This document shows, in pieces, positions 6,439-12,665 of a stretch of 12,665 nt of DNA. A program made the translations under genes and the position numbers. The number at the start of each line of letters is the position of its first letter. Positions within the stretch are counted from its first letter, which is position 1. A model generated the notes under the pieces. It worked only from the letters and a program-made list of their open reading frames with translations. It was not told the DNA's origin and made no database searches. The DNA comes from Paracoccus sp. (in: a-proteobacteria) (GTDB lineage: Bacteria; Pseudomonadota; Alphaproteobacteria; Rhodobacterales; Rhodobacteraceae). Location: assembly GCA_018056045.1 (NCBI GenBank), contig JAGPGI010000036.1, positions 1 to 12,665 on the forward strand. The letters are read 5' to 3'.

Positions 6439-8012
6439 AGACAACATTCGCCGCGGCCGCGCTGACGGCCCTGCTGGCTGCGGGTGCCCTGCCCGCGCTG
6501 GCTCAGGACCTGCGGATCGGCCGCGCCTCCGAGCAATCTTCGATCGACCCGCAATTCTCGCGCACCGGCAACAACCAGATGACCGCGAACATGATCTTCG
6601 GGCAGCTGGTCGAGTTCGACCAGAACCTGCAGGTCAGCCCCGGTCTGGCGGAAAGCTGGAAGACGATCGACCCGCTGACATGGGAGATCACTCTGCGCGA
6701 GGGGGTCACCTTCCATGACGGCGCGCCGCTGACGGTCGAGGACGTGATCTTTTCGCTTGAGCGCGCCGACGAGGTGCCGAACTCGCCCGCGCCCTTTACC
6801 GATCAGGTCTCGGCCATCGACAAGATGGAAAAGACCGGCGAGCGGGTGCTGAAGATCACCACCAAAGCCCCGGCGCCGACGCTGATGGAGGATATCGGCC
6901 GGGTCTTCATCGTCAGGCAGGCCGCCGCCGAGGGCAAGTCCAGCGAGGATTTCGCCGGCGCGGGCGCCGCCATCGGCACCGGCCCCTATAAATTCGTCGC
7001 ATGGACCCCCGGCGAGACCCTGCGCGTCGCGGCCTATGACGGCTATTGGGGCAAGGCGCCCGAGTTCAGGGATGTCGAAATCCGCTTCATCGCCAATGAC
7101 GCCGCCCGCGTGGCAGCACTGCTGTCCGGCGCGGTCGATGTGATCGACGCGGTGCCGGCAACCGATTTGGCCAAGATCGCCGGCAGTTCGGGCTTTCGCA
7201 TCGACCAGGCGGATTCGGGCCGGCTGATCTATCTGGGCCTGTCGATGCGCGACGAGACCGCGCCGCCCGGCGTCACCGATCTGGCCGGCCAGCCGCTGCC
7301 CGCGAACCCGTTCAAGGACGCCAGGGTCCGCAAGGCCGTGTCGCTGATGATCGACCGCCAGCTTGTCATCGACCGCATTCTTGGCGGTGCCGGCGTCGCG
7401 GCTGGCCAATTGGTTCCGGACGCGCTTGGCGGCCATGTCGCCGATCTGGGTCCCGATCAGGCCGACCCGGCCGCGGCCAAGGCGCTGCTGGCCGAGGCCG
7501 GCTATCCCGAGGGCTTTGGCATCACCATCGCCTCGTCGAACGACCGCTTTCCGGGCGACGCGGATCTGGCGCAGGCGCTGGGTCAGATGCTGACGCGTGG
7601 CGGGCTCAAGGTGAACGGGGTCGAGGTCTATCCCTATAACGTCTACTCCAAGGCGGCGACCGACGGCCAATACGGCGCCTTCGTGTTCTCTCTGGGGGCC
7701 TCGACGCCGACATCGGCGCCGAACCTGCAGGCGCTTTTGCACACATATGACAAGGAGGCCGGCAAGGGCGCCTTCAACCGCGTCCGCTTCTCGGACCCGG
7801 CATTCGACGCCGCGCTGGATGCCGCGCAGGAGGAATTCGACGAACCCGCCCGCCTTGCCGCCCTGCAAGAGGCGACGAAGCTGGTCTTTGCCGAGACGCC
7901 GGTGGTGCCGCTTTACTGGCAGAAACTCTACTGGGGCACGAAAGCCGGCCTGACCGTCAAGGGCGGCCTGAACGAATACACCCTGCCGCAGGATGTGGAG
8001 AGCCTGAAGTGA
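6435..8012 (+). CDS. Periplasmic peptide-binding protein (SBP family 5)
   Basis: This is the 525-residue extracytoplasmic solute receptor of the importer. Residues 1-23 form a Sec signal peptide (MKTT, a hydrophobic alanine/leucine core, ALPALA) with likely cleavage after Ala23 before QDLRIG. No lipobox cysteine follows, so the mature protein should be free in the periplasm. The N-terminal lobe shows the family-5 pattern: DLRIGRASEQSSIDPQF, then a GLAESWKTIDPLTWEITLRE stretch and GVTFHDGAPLTVEDVIFSLE. Length and layout match DppA/OppA-like receptors. The gene overlaps the upstream ATPase stop by ATGA and has its own strong ribosome binding site. Its place after the ATPases is less common than first in the operon. 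Ligand is unknown: peptides, opines and other amides are all bound within this family. Confidence 0.93.
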   Translation: MKTTFAAAALTALLAAGALPALAQDLRIGRASEQSSIDPQFSRTGNNQMTANMIFGQLVEFDQNLQVSPGLAESWKTIDPLTWEITLREGVTFHDGAPLTVEDVIFSLERADEVPNSPAPFTDQVSAIDKMEKTGERVLKITTKAPAPTLMEDIGRVFIVRQAAAEGKSSEDFAGAGAAIGTGPYKFVAWTPGETLRVAAYDGYWGKAPEFRDVEIRFIANDAARVAALLSGAVDVIDAVPATDLAKIAGSSGFRIDQADSGRLIYLGLSMRDETAPPGVTDLAGQPLPANPFKDARVRKAVSLMIDRQLVIDRILGGAGVAAGQLVPDALGGHVADLGPDQADPAAAKALLAEAGYPEGFGITIASSNDRFPGDADLAQALGQMLTRGGLKVNGVEVYPYNVYSKAATDGQYGAFVFSLGASTPTSAPNLQALLHTYDKEAGKGAFNRVRFSDPAFDAALDAAQEEFDEPARLAALQEATKLVFAETPVVPLYWQKLYWGTKAGLTVKGGLNEYTLPQDVESLK

Positions 8013-9895
8013 CCGACCTGCCCGCCCCGACGCCTGCCCTGACGCCCGCCGAGGTGCTGGCCGATGACGTCGTCATCCATCGCGACACGATGATCACCAT
8101 GCGCGACGGCATCCGGCTGGCGACCGACATCTTTCGTCCGGCAAGGGGCGGGCAGCCCATCGACGGGGCGCTTCCCGTCATTTTCGAACGCACGCCCTAT
8201 GACAAGGCGGGCACGCCGCGCACCGAACTCTCGGTGGCACGGCCCGAATCCTACAGCCGGGCCGAACTGGCGATGCTGCTGGCAAGTCAGGGCTATGTGG
8301 TGATCTGGCAGGATTGCCGGGGCCGCTACCGTTCCGAAGGCCAGTTCACCAAATATGTGAACGAGGCCGAGGACGGCTATGACAGCATGGCATGGATCGT
8401 GGCGCAGCCCTTTTGCAACGGCCGCATCGGCACCATGGGGCTTTCCTATGACGCGCATGTGCAGATGGCGCTGGCCTGCCTGAACCCGCCGGGACTGGCC
8501 TGCATGGCGGTGGATTCTGGCGGGTTTTCCAATGCCTTCACCTGCGGCATCCGGCAGGGCGGCGCCTTCGAGATGAAGCAGGCGACCTGGGCCTGGAACC
8601 GCGCCCAGGAAAGCCCGTTCCTGCAGGGCAACCCCGATCTGCTGCGCGCCATCGCCGCCGAGGACCTGCATGGCTGGATGCGGCGCACGCCCTGGACCAG
8701 GGGCCGCTCTCCGGTGCGCTGGGATCCCGATTTCGAGGCCTATCTGCTCGACCAGTGGCAGCACGGCACATTCGACGAATTCTGGAAACGTCCCGGCATC
8801 TGGGCGGCGGGCTATTACGACCGCTTTCCCAAGGTGCCGATCATCTTCATGTCCAGCTGGTATGACGTCTATGTCCAGACCACGACCGAGAATTACTGCG
8901 GCCTGAAAGACGAGCCGGGGCGCCCGCTGAGCATGATCATGGGGCCATGGACGCATGGCAACCGCTCGGCGCGGGTGTTTGGCGATGTGGATTTCGGCCC
9001 GGCCGCGACCTTCGACGGGCAATTGGACAAGGACTGGCTGGCATACCGGCTAAAGTTCTTTGCCCGCTGGCTCAAGGACGAGGACAGCCCCGCGCCGCCG
9101 CCCGTGCAACTTTTCCTGATGGGGGGCGGCACTGGCCGCAGGACGGCCGAGGGCCATCTTGACCATGGCGGGCGCTGGATAGAGGCGCAGGACTGGCCGC
9201 TGCCCGAGGCAAGCCCGCTGGTCCTGTATCCCGGCCCGGACATGACCCTGACCGAGAACGCGCCCGGATCGGGCAGCCTCAGCTATGATTACGACCCCCG
9301 CGACCCGGTGCCGACCATTGGCGGGGCGCTGACCTCGGGCGAACCGATATTCACCGGGGGCGGCTTCGATCAGGTCGAGTCAGAGGCGTTTTTCGGCTGC
9401 CGCAATCCCGGCATGCCGCTGATCGCGCGCCCCGACATCCTGTCCTTTGAAACCGCGCCCCTGCCCGAGGATATCGCCATCGCCGGTCCGGTGACCCTGC
9501 GGCTGAGGGTCTCGACCGACGCGCCCGATACCGACTTCACCGCCAAGCTGGTCGATGTCTATCCGCCCTCGAGCGATTATCCGCGCGGCTACGCGCTCAA
9601 CATCACCGATGGCATCTTCCGCGTCCGCTACCGCAAGGGCTATGACCGGCCCGAGCCGGTGGCCGCCGGCGAAGGCGCATTCGAGATCACCATTACCCCC
9701 TTTGCCACCGCGAACCTGTTTGCAAAGGGCCACCGCATCCGGCTGGATATTTCATCCTCGAATTTCCCGAAATACGATATCAACCCGAATACCGGCGAAC
9801 CCGAGGGCACCTCGCGCCGCAGTCGGGTCGCGGTGAACAGCCTGTATCTCGGCCCCGACACCCGGATCGAATTGCAACGCCTGCCGCTTGACTGA
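8009..9895 (+). CDS. CocE/NonD-type alpha/beta hydrolase (X-Pro dipeptidyl-peptidase S15-like fold)
   Basis: This is a 628-residue serine esterase/amidase related to cocaine esterase, glutaryl-7-ACA acylase and alpha-amino acid ester hydrolases. Visible active-site parts are oxyanion Tyr64 in RTPYDK, nucleophile Ser146 in MGLSYDAH, acid Asp286 in SSWYDVY and base His316 in GPWTHGN. The order and contexts match CocE. The usual Gly after S-Y-x is Ala149 here. Residues from about 240 form the cap and core end; about 470-625 form the C-terminal jelly-roll domain (GPVTLRLRVSTDAPDTDF). No signal peptide is present, so it should be cytoplasmic. The GTG at 8009 overlaps the binding-protein stop (GTGA), with GGAG (7997-8000) 8 bases before it. 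Being last in the transporter operon, it probably hydrolyses the imported substrate. Confidence 0.9.
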   Translation: MTDLPAPTPALTPAEVLADDVVIHRDTMITMRDGIRLATDIFRPARGGQPIDGALPVIFERTPYDKAGTPRTELSVARPESYSRAELAMLLASQGYVVIWQDCRGRYRSEGQFTKYVNEAEDGYDSMAWIVAQPFCNGRIGTMGLSYDAHVQMALACLNPPGLACMAVDSGGFSNAFTCGIRQGGAFEMKQATWAWNRAQESPFLQGNPDLLRAIAAEDLHGWMRRTPWTRGRSPVRWDPDFEAYLLDQWQHGTFDEFWKRPGIWAAGYYDRFPKVPIIFMSSWYDVYVQTTTENYCGLKDEPGRPLSMIMGPWTHGNRSARVFGDVDFGPAATFDGQLDKDWLAYRLKFFARWLKDEDSPAPPPVQLFLMGGGTGRRTAEGHLDHGGRWIEAQDWPLPEASPLVLYPGPDMTLTENAPGSGSLSYDYDPRDPVPTIGGALTSGEPIFTGGGFDQVESEAFFGCRNPGMPLIARPDILSFETAPLPEDIAIAGPVTLRLRVSTDAPDTDFTAKLVDVYPPSSDYPRGYALNITDGIFRVRYRKGYDRPEPVAAGEGAFEITITPFATANLFAKGHRIRLDISSSNFPKYDINPNTGEPEGTSRRSRVAVNSLYLGPDTRIELQRLPLD

Positions 9896-9917
9896 TCGCG
9901 GCAGGCGTCGCGATCAG
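9892..9917. terminator. Bidirectional hairpin between convergent operons
   Basis: CTGATCGCG (9892-9900) and CGCGATCAG (9909-9917) form a perfect 9-bp stem with an 8-base loop. The left arm contains the TGA of the hydrolase gene and the right arm, read on the minus strand, contains the TGA of the small CX4C gene. A perfect 12-base palindrome, CGGCGCGCGCCG (9918-9929), follows at once. There is no T-run on either side, so it is not a textbook intrinsic terminator. It may terminate weakly, work with Rho, or protect 3' ends. Confidence 0.6.
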
Positions 9918-10120
9918 CGGCGCGCGCCGTCCCCGGCATCCGCCCCGTCATCCTGCGCCGGCGCCCCGGCCTGCGCGGGGGACGCGTTGCCGCCATCGGG
10001 GCCGGAACCCGTCTCTGACAGCGGCTTCGGCGCGGCTTTCGCCGCCGGTCCGGGCAGATCGCAGATCCCGCCCTCGCAGGTCGCCGCGGCCTTGCCCAGC
10101 GACACCAGAGGCCCCTTCAT
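9914..10120 (-). CDS. Small 68-residue CX4C protein, function unknown
   Basis: The protein starts MKGPLVSLGKAAATCEGGIC, with two cysteines at 15 and 20 separated by EGGI. It continues as a low-complexity tail rich in Pro, Ala, Gly and Asp that is probably disordered. It has no signal peptide or membrane helix. Its ATG (10120-10118) overlaps the stop of the FrnE-like DsbA gene as ATGA, and its stop lies in the shared terminal hairpin, so both ends fit an operon gene rather than a shadow frame. The cysteine pair could bind metal or be a dithiol partner of the adjacent CPWC protein. I do not recognise the family. It could still be a spurious frame in GC-rich DNA, though the junction argues against that. 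Confidence 0.6.
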   Translation of the reverse strand: MKGPLVSLGKAAATCEGGICDLPGPAAKAAPKPLSETGSGPDGGNASPAQAGAPAQDDGADAGDGARR

Positions 10121-10788
10121 TGCCCGCCCGACTTGCGCTCGGACTGCACCTGCGCCAGCGCCTCGAGGAACCGATCCGCCTCCTGCGCGCCTGACAGCCC
10201 GTATTTGCTGTCGATGACAAAGAACGGCACGCCCCGGATGCCGTAAGCCTCGGCCTGCGCCTTGTCCTCGGCGACAGCGGCTGCAAATTCGCCGCGCTCC
10301 AGCGCCTGCAATGCCGCCGCACGGTCCAGCCCGATCTCGGCCGCCAGACCGGCCAGATCGGCATTGCGCCCGATATGGCGGCCTTCGGTGAAATAGGCCC
10401 TGAGCAGGCGTTCCTTCATCTCGGCCCCTTTACCTTGGCTGGCGGCGAAATGGATCATCTCATGCGCCTTGGCGGTGTTCGTCACCTTGATGTCGTCAAG
10501 GTGATATTCCAGCCCCTCATCGGCGGCGAGGCCGGTAATCCGGCTGTCCATCTGCCGCACCTGCTCGGGCGAGGCCTTCAGATGCCGCGCCAGATACTCG
10601 GCGTGGTTGCCGGGGTAATCGGCGGGCGCGCCGGGATCCAGTTCATAGCTGTGATAGCGGATCTCGACGCCCGGCGCGTCGGCATCTGCGCCAAGCCGCG
10701 CCAGCGCCGTCTCAAGCCGGCGCTTGCCGATATAGCACCATGGGCAGGCGATATCGGACCAGATGTCGATGGTGATCGGGTTGGCCAT
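10117..10788 (-). CDS. DsbA-family oxidoreductase (FrnE-like)
   Basis: This is a 223-residue thioredoxin-fold protein of the FrnE/DsbA group. The redox motif CPWC is at residues 15-18 in WSDIACPWCYIGKRRLE, and the cis-proline loop GVPFF has Pro188. The all-helical insertion lies between them (about 60-180), as in DsbA. There is no signal peptide, so it should act in the cytoplasm, unlike periplasmic DsbA. Related proteins include FrnE, implicated in disulfide handling or stress tolerance, and glutathione-dependent isomerases, which lack the CxxC. The ATG at 10788 is preceded by AAAGGAA (10800-10794) at 5 bases; an upstream in-frame opening would run into the previous gene and is rejected. It lies 25 bases after the F420-reductase-like stop and overlaps the small CX4C gene. 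Confidence 0.9.
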   Translation of the reverse strand: MANPITIDIWSDIACPWCYIGKRRLETALARLGADADAPGVEIRYHSYELDPGAPADYPGNHAEYLARHLKASPEQVRQMDSRITGLAADEGLEYHLDDIKVTNTAKAHEMIHFAASQGKGAEMKERLLRAYFTEGRHIGRNADLAGLAAEIGLDRAAALQALERGEFAAAVAEDKAQAEAYGIRGVPFFVIDSKYGLSGAQEADRFLEALAQVQSERKSGGQ

Positions 10789-10813
10789 GAAGGTTCCTTT
10801 CCGCAACATATCC

Positions 10814-11458
10814 CTAGGCGGCAAGCGGCGCGCCCAGCGCCGCCTGCAATTCCTCGCGCCGCAGCGGCGCGCCAAAGACCGGCGTGCCGATGGCAAAGTC
10901 GCGCGCCGCAGCCAAAGGCCCGGCATCGACCGGATCGAAACCCAGCCGGTCGATCACGCCCGCCAGCACCGCCCGCGCCTGAGCGTCATCACCGGCCAAG
11001 GCCATCGCCCGGCGTTCGGGATCGCGCGCCGGCCGCGCCTCGCCGTCGATCTCGTGATAGCCCATATGGTTGAAGCTGCGAAGCAGCCGCGTGCCCGGCA
11101 GGTAATCGGCGATGACCGCGCTGCTGCCGGGCGCGCCCTCGAATTCGGGCAGGGTGCCGTCGGTCGGCGCCCAGTAGTTCATCGCATCGACGACGATCTT
11201 GCCGGCCAGCGCCTTGGGATCGAGGCTGCGATATTTCGACAAGGGCAGCGCCAGCACGATGATGTCGCTCAGGGCCACGACCTCGGCCGCGCTCGCGGCA
11301 ATCGCGCCGGGGGCCACGAATTGCAGCACCAGCGCGATCTCGGCCGGCGGCCGGGACGAGGCGACGCGCACCTCGTATCCCGCCGCCAGAGCGCGGCGGG
11401 CAATCGCCGTGCCCACCCGCCCCGCGCCAAGAATACCGATCACTTTCGGATCAGACAT
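10814..11458 (-). CDS. NADPH-dependent F420-reductase-like Rossmann protein
   Basis: This is a 214-residue oxidoreductase of the FNO/NpdG-like (F420 oxidoreductase-type NAD(P)-binding) family. The dinucleotide motif GAGRVG (11-16) follows the first strand VIGIL. SSR (34-36) after the second strand suggests preference for NADPH through its 2'-phosphate. SFNHMG (128-133) corresponds to the KAFN-type loop of the family. Whether F420 is the real hydride partner is not shown; many bacterial members have unknown partners. The gene sits between an LLM oxidoreductase and a DsbA-family gene, suggesting one redox operon. ATG at 11458 is chosen because GGAGG (11468-11464) is 5 bases before it. An alternative ATG at 11473 overlaps the LLM stop but has no ribosome binding site. 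Confidence 0.85.
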   Translation of the reverse strand: MSDPKVIGILGAGRVGTAIARRALAAGYEVRVASSRPPAEIALVLQFVAPGAIAASAAEVVALSDIIVLALPLSKYRSLDPKALAGKIVVDAMNYWAPTDGTLPEFEGAPGSSAVIADYLPGTRLLRSFNHMGYHEIDGEARPARDPERRAMALAGDDAQARAVLAGVIDRLGFDPVDAGPLAAARDFAIGTPVFGAPLRREELQAALGAPLAA

Positions 11459-11460
11459 AT

Positions 11461-11468
11461 CCACCTCC
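11461..11468 (-). promoter_or_regulatory. Ribosome binding site deciding the F420-reductase-like start
   Basis: On the minus strand, GGAGGTGG runs from 11468 to 11461, with GGAGG ending 5 bases before the ATG at 11458. It lies inside the possible longer N-terminus that would begin at 11473, so the shorter protein (MSDPKVIGILGAG) is preferred. Confidence 0.75.
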
Positions 11469-11469
11469 G

Positions 11470-12531
11470 TCATGCGGTTTCGAGCTGCGCCCCGGCATTC
11501 CCGGCCAGCGCGGCATCGACCAGCGGTTTCACCTTGGTCCCCAGAAGTTCGATCGACTTCAGGAAATCCTTTTGCGGCAACTGCCCCAGATCCATCTGGA
11601 AGAAATGCCGGTCATGGCCCATCGACCCATGCAGGGCGACGATGCGCGCGGCGATTTCTTCGGGCGAGCCCACGAACAGCGCGCCGCCGCCATTGGCATC
11701 GCGGTCATAGCCCGAGCGCTGCGGCGCCGGGAAGCCACGGATCTCGCCAAGGGCGCGGAACGCCTCGTGGTAATGGTTCCACCACAGGTCCTTGGCCGCC
11801 TGCGCATCCTCACCGATGAAGCCGGGGCTGGCGACCGAGATGCGCACATCCGCGCCCGGTGCCTTCACCTGCTCGACCGCCCGGCGATAAAGCTCGGCCA
11901 GGGGCGCGAAACGCTCGGCCTGACCGCCGATGATGGCATAGCTGACCGGCAGCCCGGACAGCGCCGCCCGAACGGTCGAGTTCGGGTTGCCGCCCGTGGC
12001 CAGCCAGATCGGCAGCCTGCCACTGTCGGGGCGCGGCACCACCAGCGCATCGCTCAGCGACGGCCGGAACTTGCCCTGCCATGTCACCTGCTCAGATTCG
12101 TTGATCCGCAGCAGCAGGTCCAGCTTTTCGGCATAAAGATCGTCGTAATCGTTCAGGCTGTGACCAAACAGCGGAAAGCTTTCGGTCGATGAACCGCGCC
12201 CGGCGGTGATTTCGGCCCGTCCGTTCGACAGCGCGTCCAGCGTGGCGAATTGCTGATAGACCCGCACCGGATCATCGGTCGAGAGCACCGTGACCGCGCT
12301 GCCAAGGATGATGTTTCTGGTCACCGAAGCCGCCGCCCCCAGAACCACCGTCGCGGCCGAGGCCGGCATTTCCTTGGTGTGATGTTCACCGATGCCGAAG
12401 TAATCAAGGCCGACCTCATCGGCCAGCCGGATCGCCTCAAGCAGATTGCGCTGCGCCTGGGCGGTGCTGCCCAACTCACCCGTCGCCGGATCGCGCTGCA
12501 CGTCGCCAAAGCTGTAAACCCCCAGTTCCAT
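11470..12531 (-). CDS. LLM-class (luciferase-like) flavin-dependent oxidoreductase
   Basis: This is a 353-residue TIM-barrel enzyme of the bacterial luciferase-like superfamily, whose members use FMN or F420. Hallmarks are MELGVYSFGD at the first strand, FGIGEHH (45-51), IILGSAVTVLSTDDPVRVYQ (75-94), the ATLDALSNGRAEITAGRGS region (96-114) and PIWLATGG further on. The start is ambiguous between adjacent ATGs at 12534 and 12531. AAGGAG (12543-12538) is 6 bases before 12531 but only 3 before 12534, favouring 12531. It appears to be the first gene of the minus-strand redox operon, reading out of an AT-rich divergent promoter region. The substrate is unknown; the neighbouring F420-reductase-like protein hints at a reduced-cofactor supply role, which is inference. 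Confidence 0.9.
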   Translation of the reverse strand: MELGVYSFGDVQRDPATGELGSTAQAQRNLLEAIRLADEVGLDYFGIGEHHTKEMPASAATVVLGAAASVTRNIILGSAVTVLSTDDPVRVYQQFATLDALSNGRAEITAGRGSSTESFPLFGHSLNDYDDLYAEKLDLLLRINESEQVTWQGKFRPSLSDALVVPRPDSGRLPIWLATGGNPNSTVRAALSGLPVSYAIIGGQAERFAPLAELYRRAVEQVKAPGADVRISVASPGFIGEDAQAAKDLWWNHYHEAFRALGEIRGFPAPQRSGYDRDANGGGALFVGSPEEIAARIVALHGSMGHDRHFFQMDLGQLPQKDFLKSIELLGTKVKPLVDAALAGNAGAQLETA

Positions 12532-12534
12532 CAT

Positions 12535-12640
12535 TCTCTCCTTGCTTCAGGGGCGCGGAATTTTCCGTCGCGCCGCTGGTATAAATTCGTAACCTGAACC
12601 TATATTGATACTGAATTTCCGCAGGCAAGAAGGCACATCC
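12535..12640. promoter_or_regulatory. AT-rich divergent promoter region
   Basis: This region separates the LLM operon from a + strand gene at the right edge. Bases 12580-12618 are markedly A/T-rich against the rest of the window (ATAAATTCGTAACC, then TATATTGATACTGAA). It contains an AACCTGAACCT direct repeat (12591-12601). Both flanking starts have good ribosome binding sites. It most likely holds both promoters and a regulator site. Several TATA-like hexamers occur, but no -35/-10 pair is good enough to name on either strand. Confidence 0.5.
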
Positions 12641-12665
12641 ATGATACCGGCCCCAGCCCCTGACC
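12641..12665 (+). CDS. Start of a + strand gene, cut by the window edge
   Basis: An ATG at 12641 follows AAGAAGG (12627-12633) at 7 bases and opens a frame reading MIPAPAPD to the window end. Only eight codons are visible, too few to assign a family. Position argues for a gene divergent from the LLM operon, possibly its regulator, but that is a guess from layout only. Confidence 0.45.

Noticed and set aside
6174..7868. A 564-codon open frame on the minus strand opposite the ATPase and binding-protein genes.
   Set aside because: It lies fully antisense to genes with clear domains, has no ribosome binding site or recognisable domain, and such long antisense frames are expected in GC-rich DNA with strong third-position bias.
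10789..10800. AAGG-TT-CCTT arms over the ribosome binding site of the FrnE-like gene as a hairpin switch.
   Set aside because: A 2-base loop cannot close a stable 4-bp stem, and the symmetry is a by-product of the Shine-Dalgarno sequence.
12578..12594. Imperfect dyad GGT...ACC in the right-edge promoter region as an operator.
   Set aside because: Only about half of the paired positions match, too weak to call without comparison to related genomes.

Overview
The window is very GC-rich, almost fully coding, and has G/C-ending codons throughout. Together with the gene types (LysR-controlled ABC operons, LLM flavin oxidoreductase, FrnE-like DsbA protein), this suggests an alphaproteobacterium of the Rhodobacteraceae/Paracoccus type. 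That placement comes from base composition and protein style only. I see no rRNA, tRNA, IS element, CRISPR array or phage gene, and no abrupt change of composition. It looks like ordinary chromosomal metabolic DNA in three transcription blocks.

Block 1 (2-1489, + strand) is the 3' end of a carbohydrate-type ABC importer operon: a truncated MalG-like permease and a complete MalK/UgpC-like ATPase with a TOBE-type C-terminus. It converges on a LysR-family regulator gene (1509-2426, - strand).

Block 2 (2522-9895, + strand) is transcribed divergently from that lysR gene. The 136-base intergenic region carries a clean LysR-type T-N11-A dyad at 2432-2446. The operon encodes a complete dipeptide/oligopeptide (Dpp/Opp) ABC importer in the order permease, permease, ATPase, ATPase, periplasmic binding protein. 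It ends with a cytoplasmic CocE/NonD-type serine hydrolase with a full Ser-Asp-His triad. Every gene junction is a 4-base ATGA or GTGA overlap. A possible 14-codon upstream ORF is joined to the first permease in the same way. The simple reading is LysR senses, the transporter imports, and the hydrolase cleaves an ester or amide (possibly a capped peptide, N-acyl amino acid or beta-lactam-like compound). The substrate cannot be read from the sequence.

Block 3 (9914-12531, - strand) is a redox operon: a luciferase-like (LLM) flavin oxidoreductase, an F420-NADP-reductase-like Rossmann protein, a FrnE-like DsbA-family protein with a CPWC motif, and a 68-residue CX4C small protein coupled to it by ATGA. 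Blocks 2 and 3 converge on a perfect 9-bp hairpin (9892-9917) whose arms contain the stop codons of both final genes. At the right edge an AT-rich divergent promoter region precedes the first eight codons of another + strand gene.

No wholly new system is evident. The best leads are the hydrolase-linked transporter, the CX4C small protein with its FrnE-like partner, the LLM/F420-reductase pairing, and the unusually tight translational architecture.
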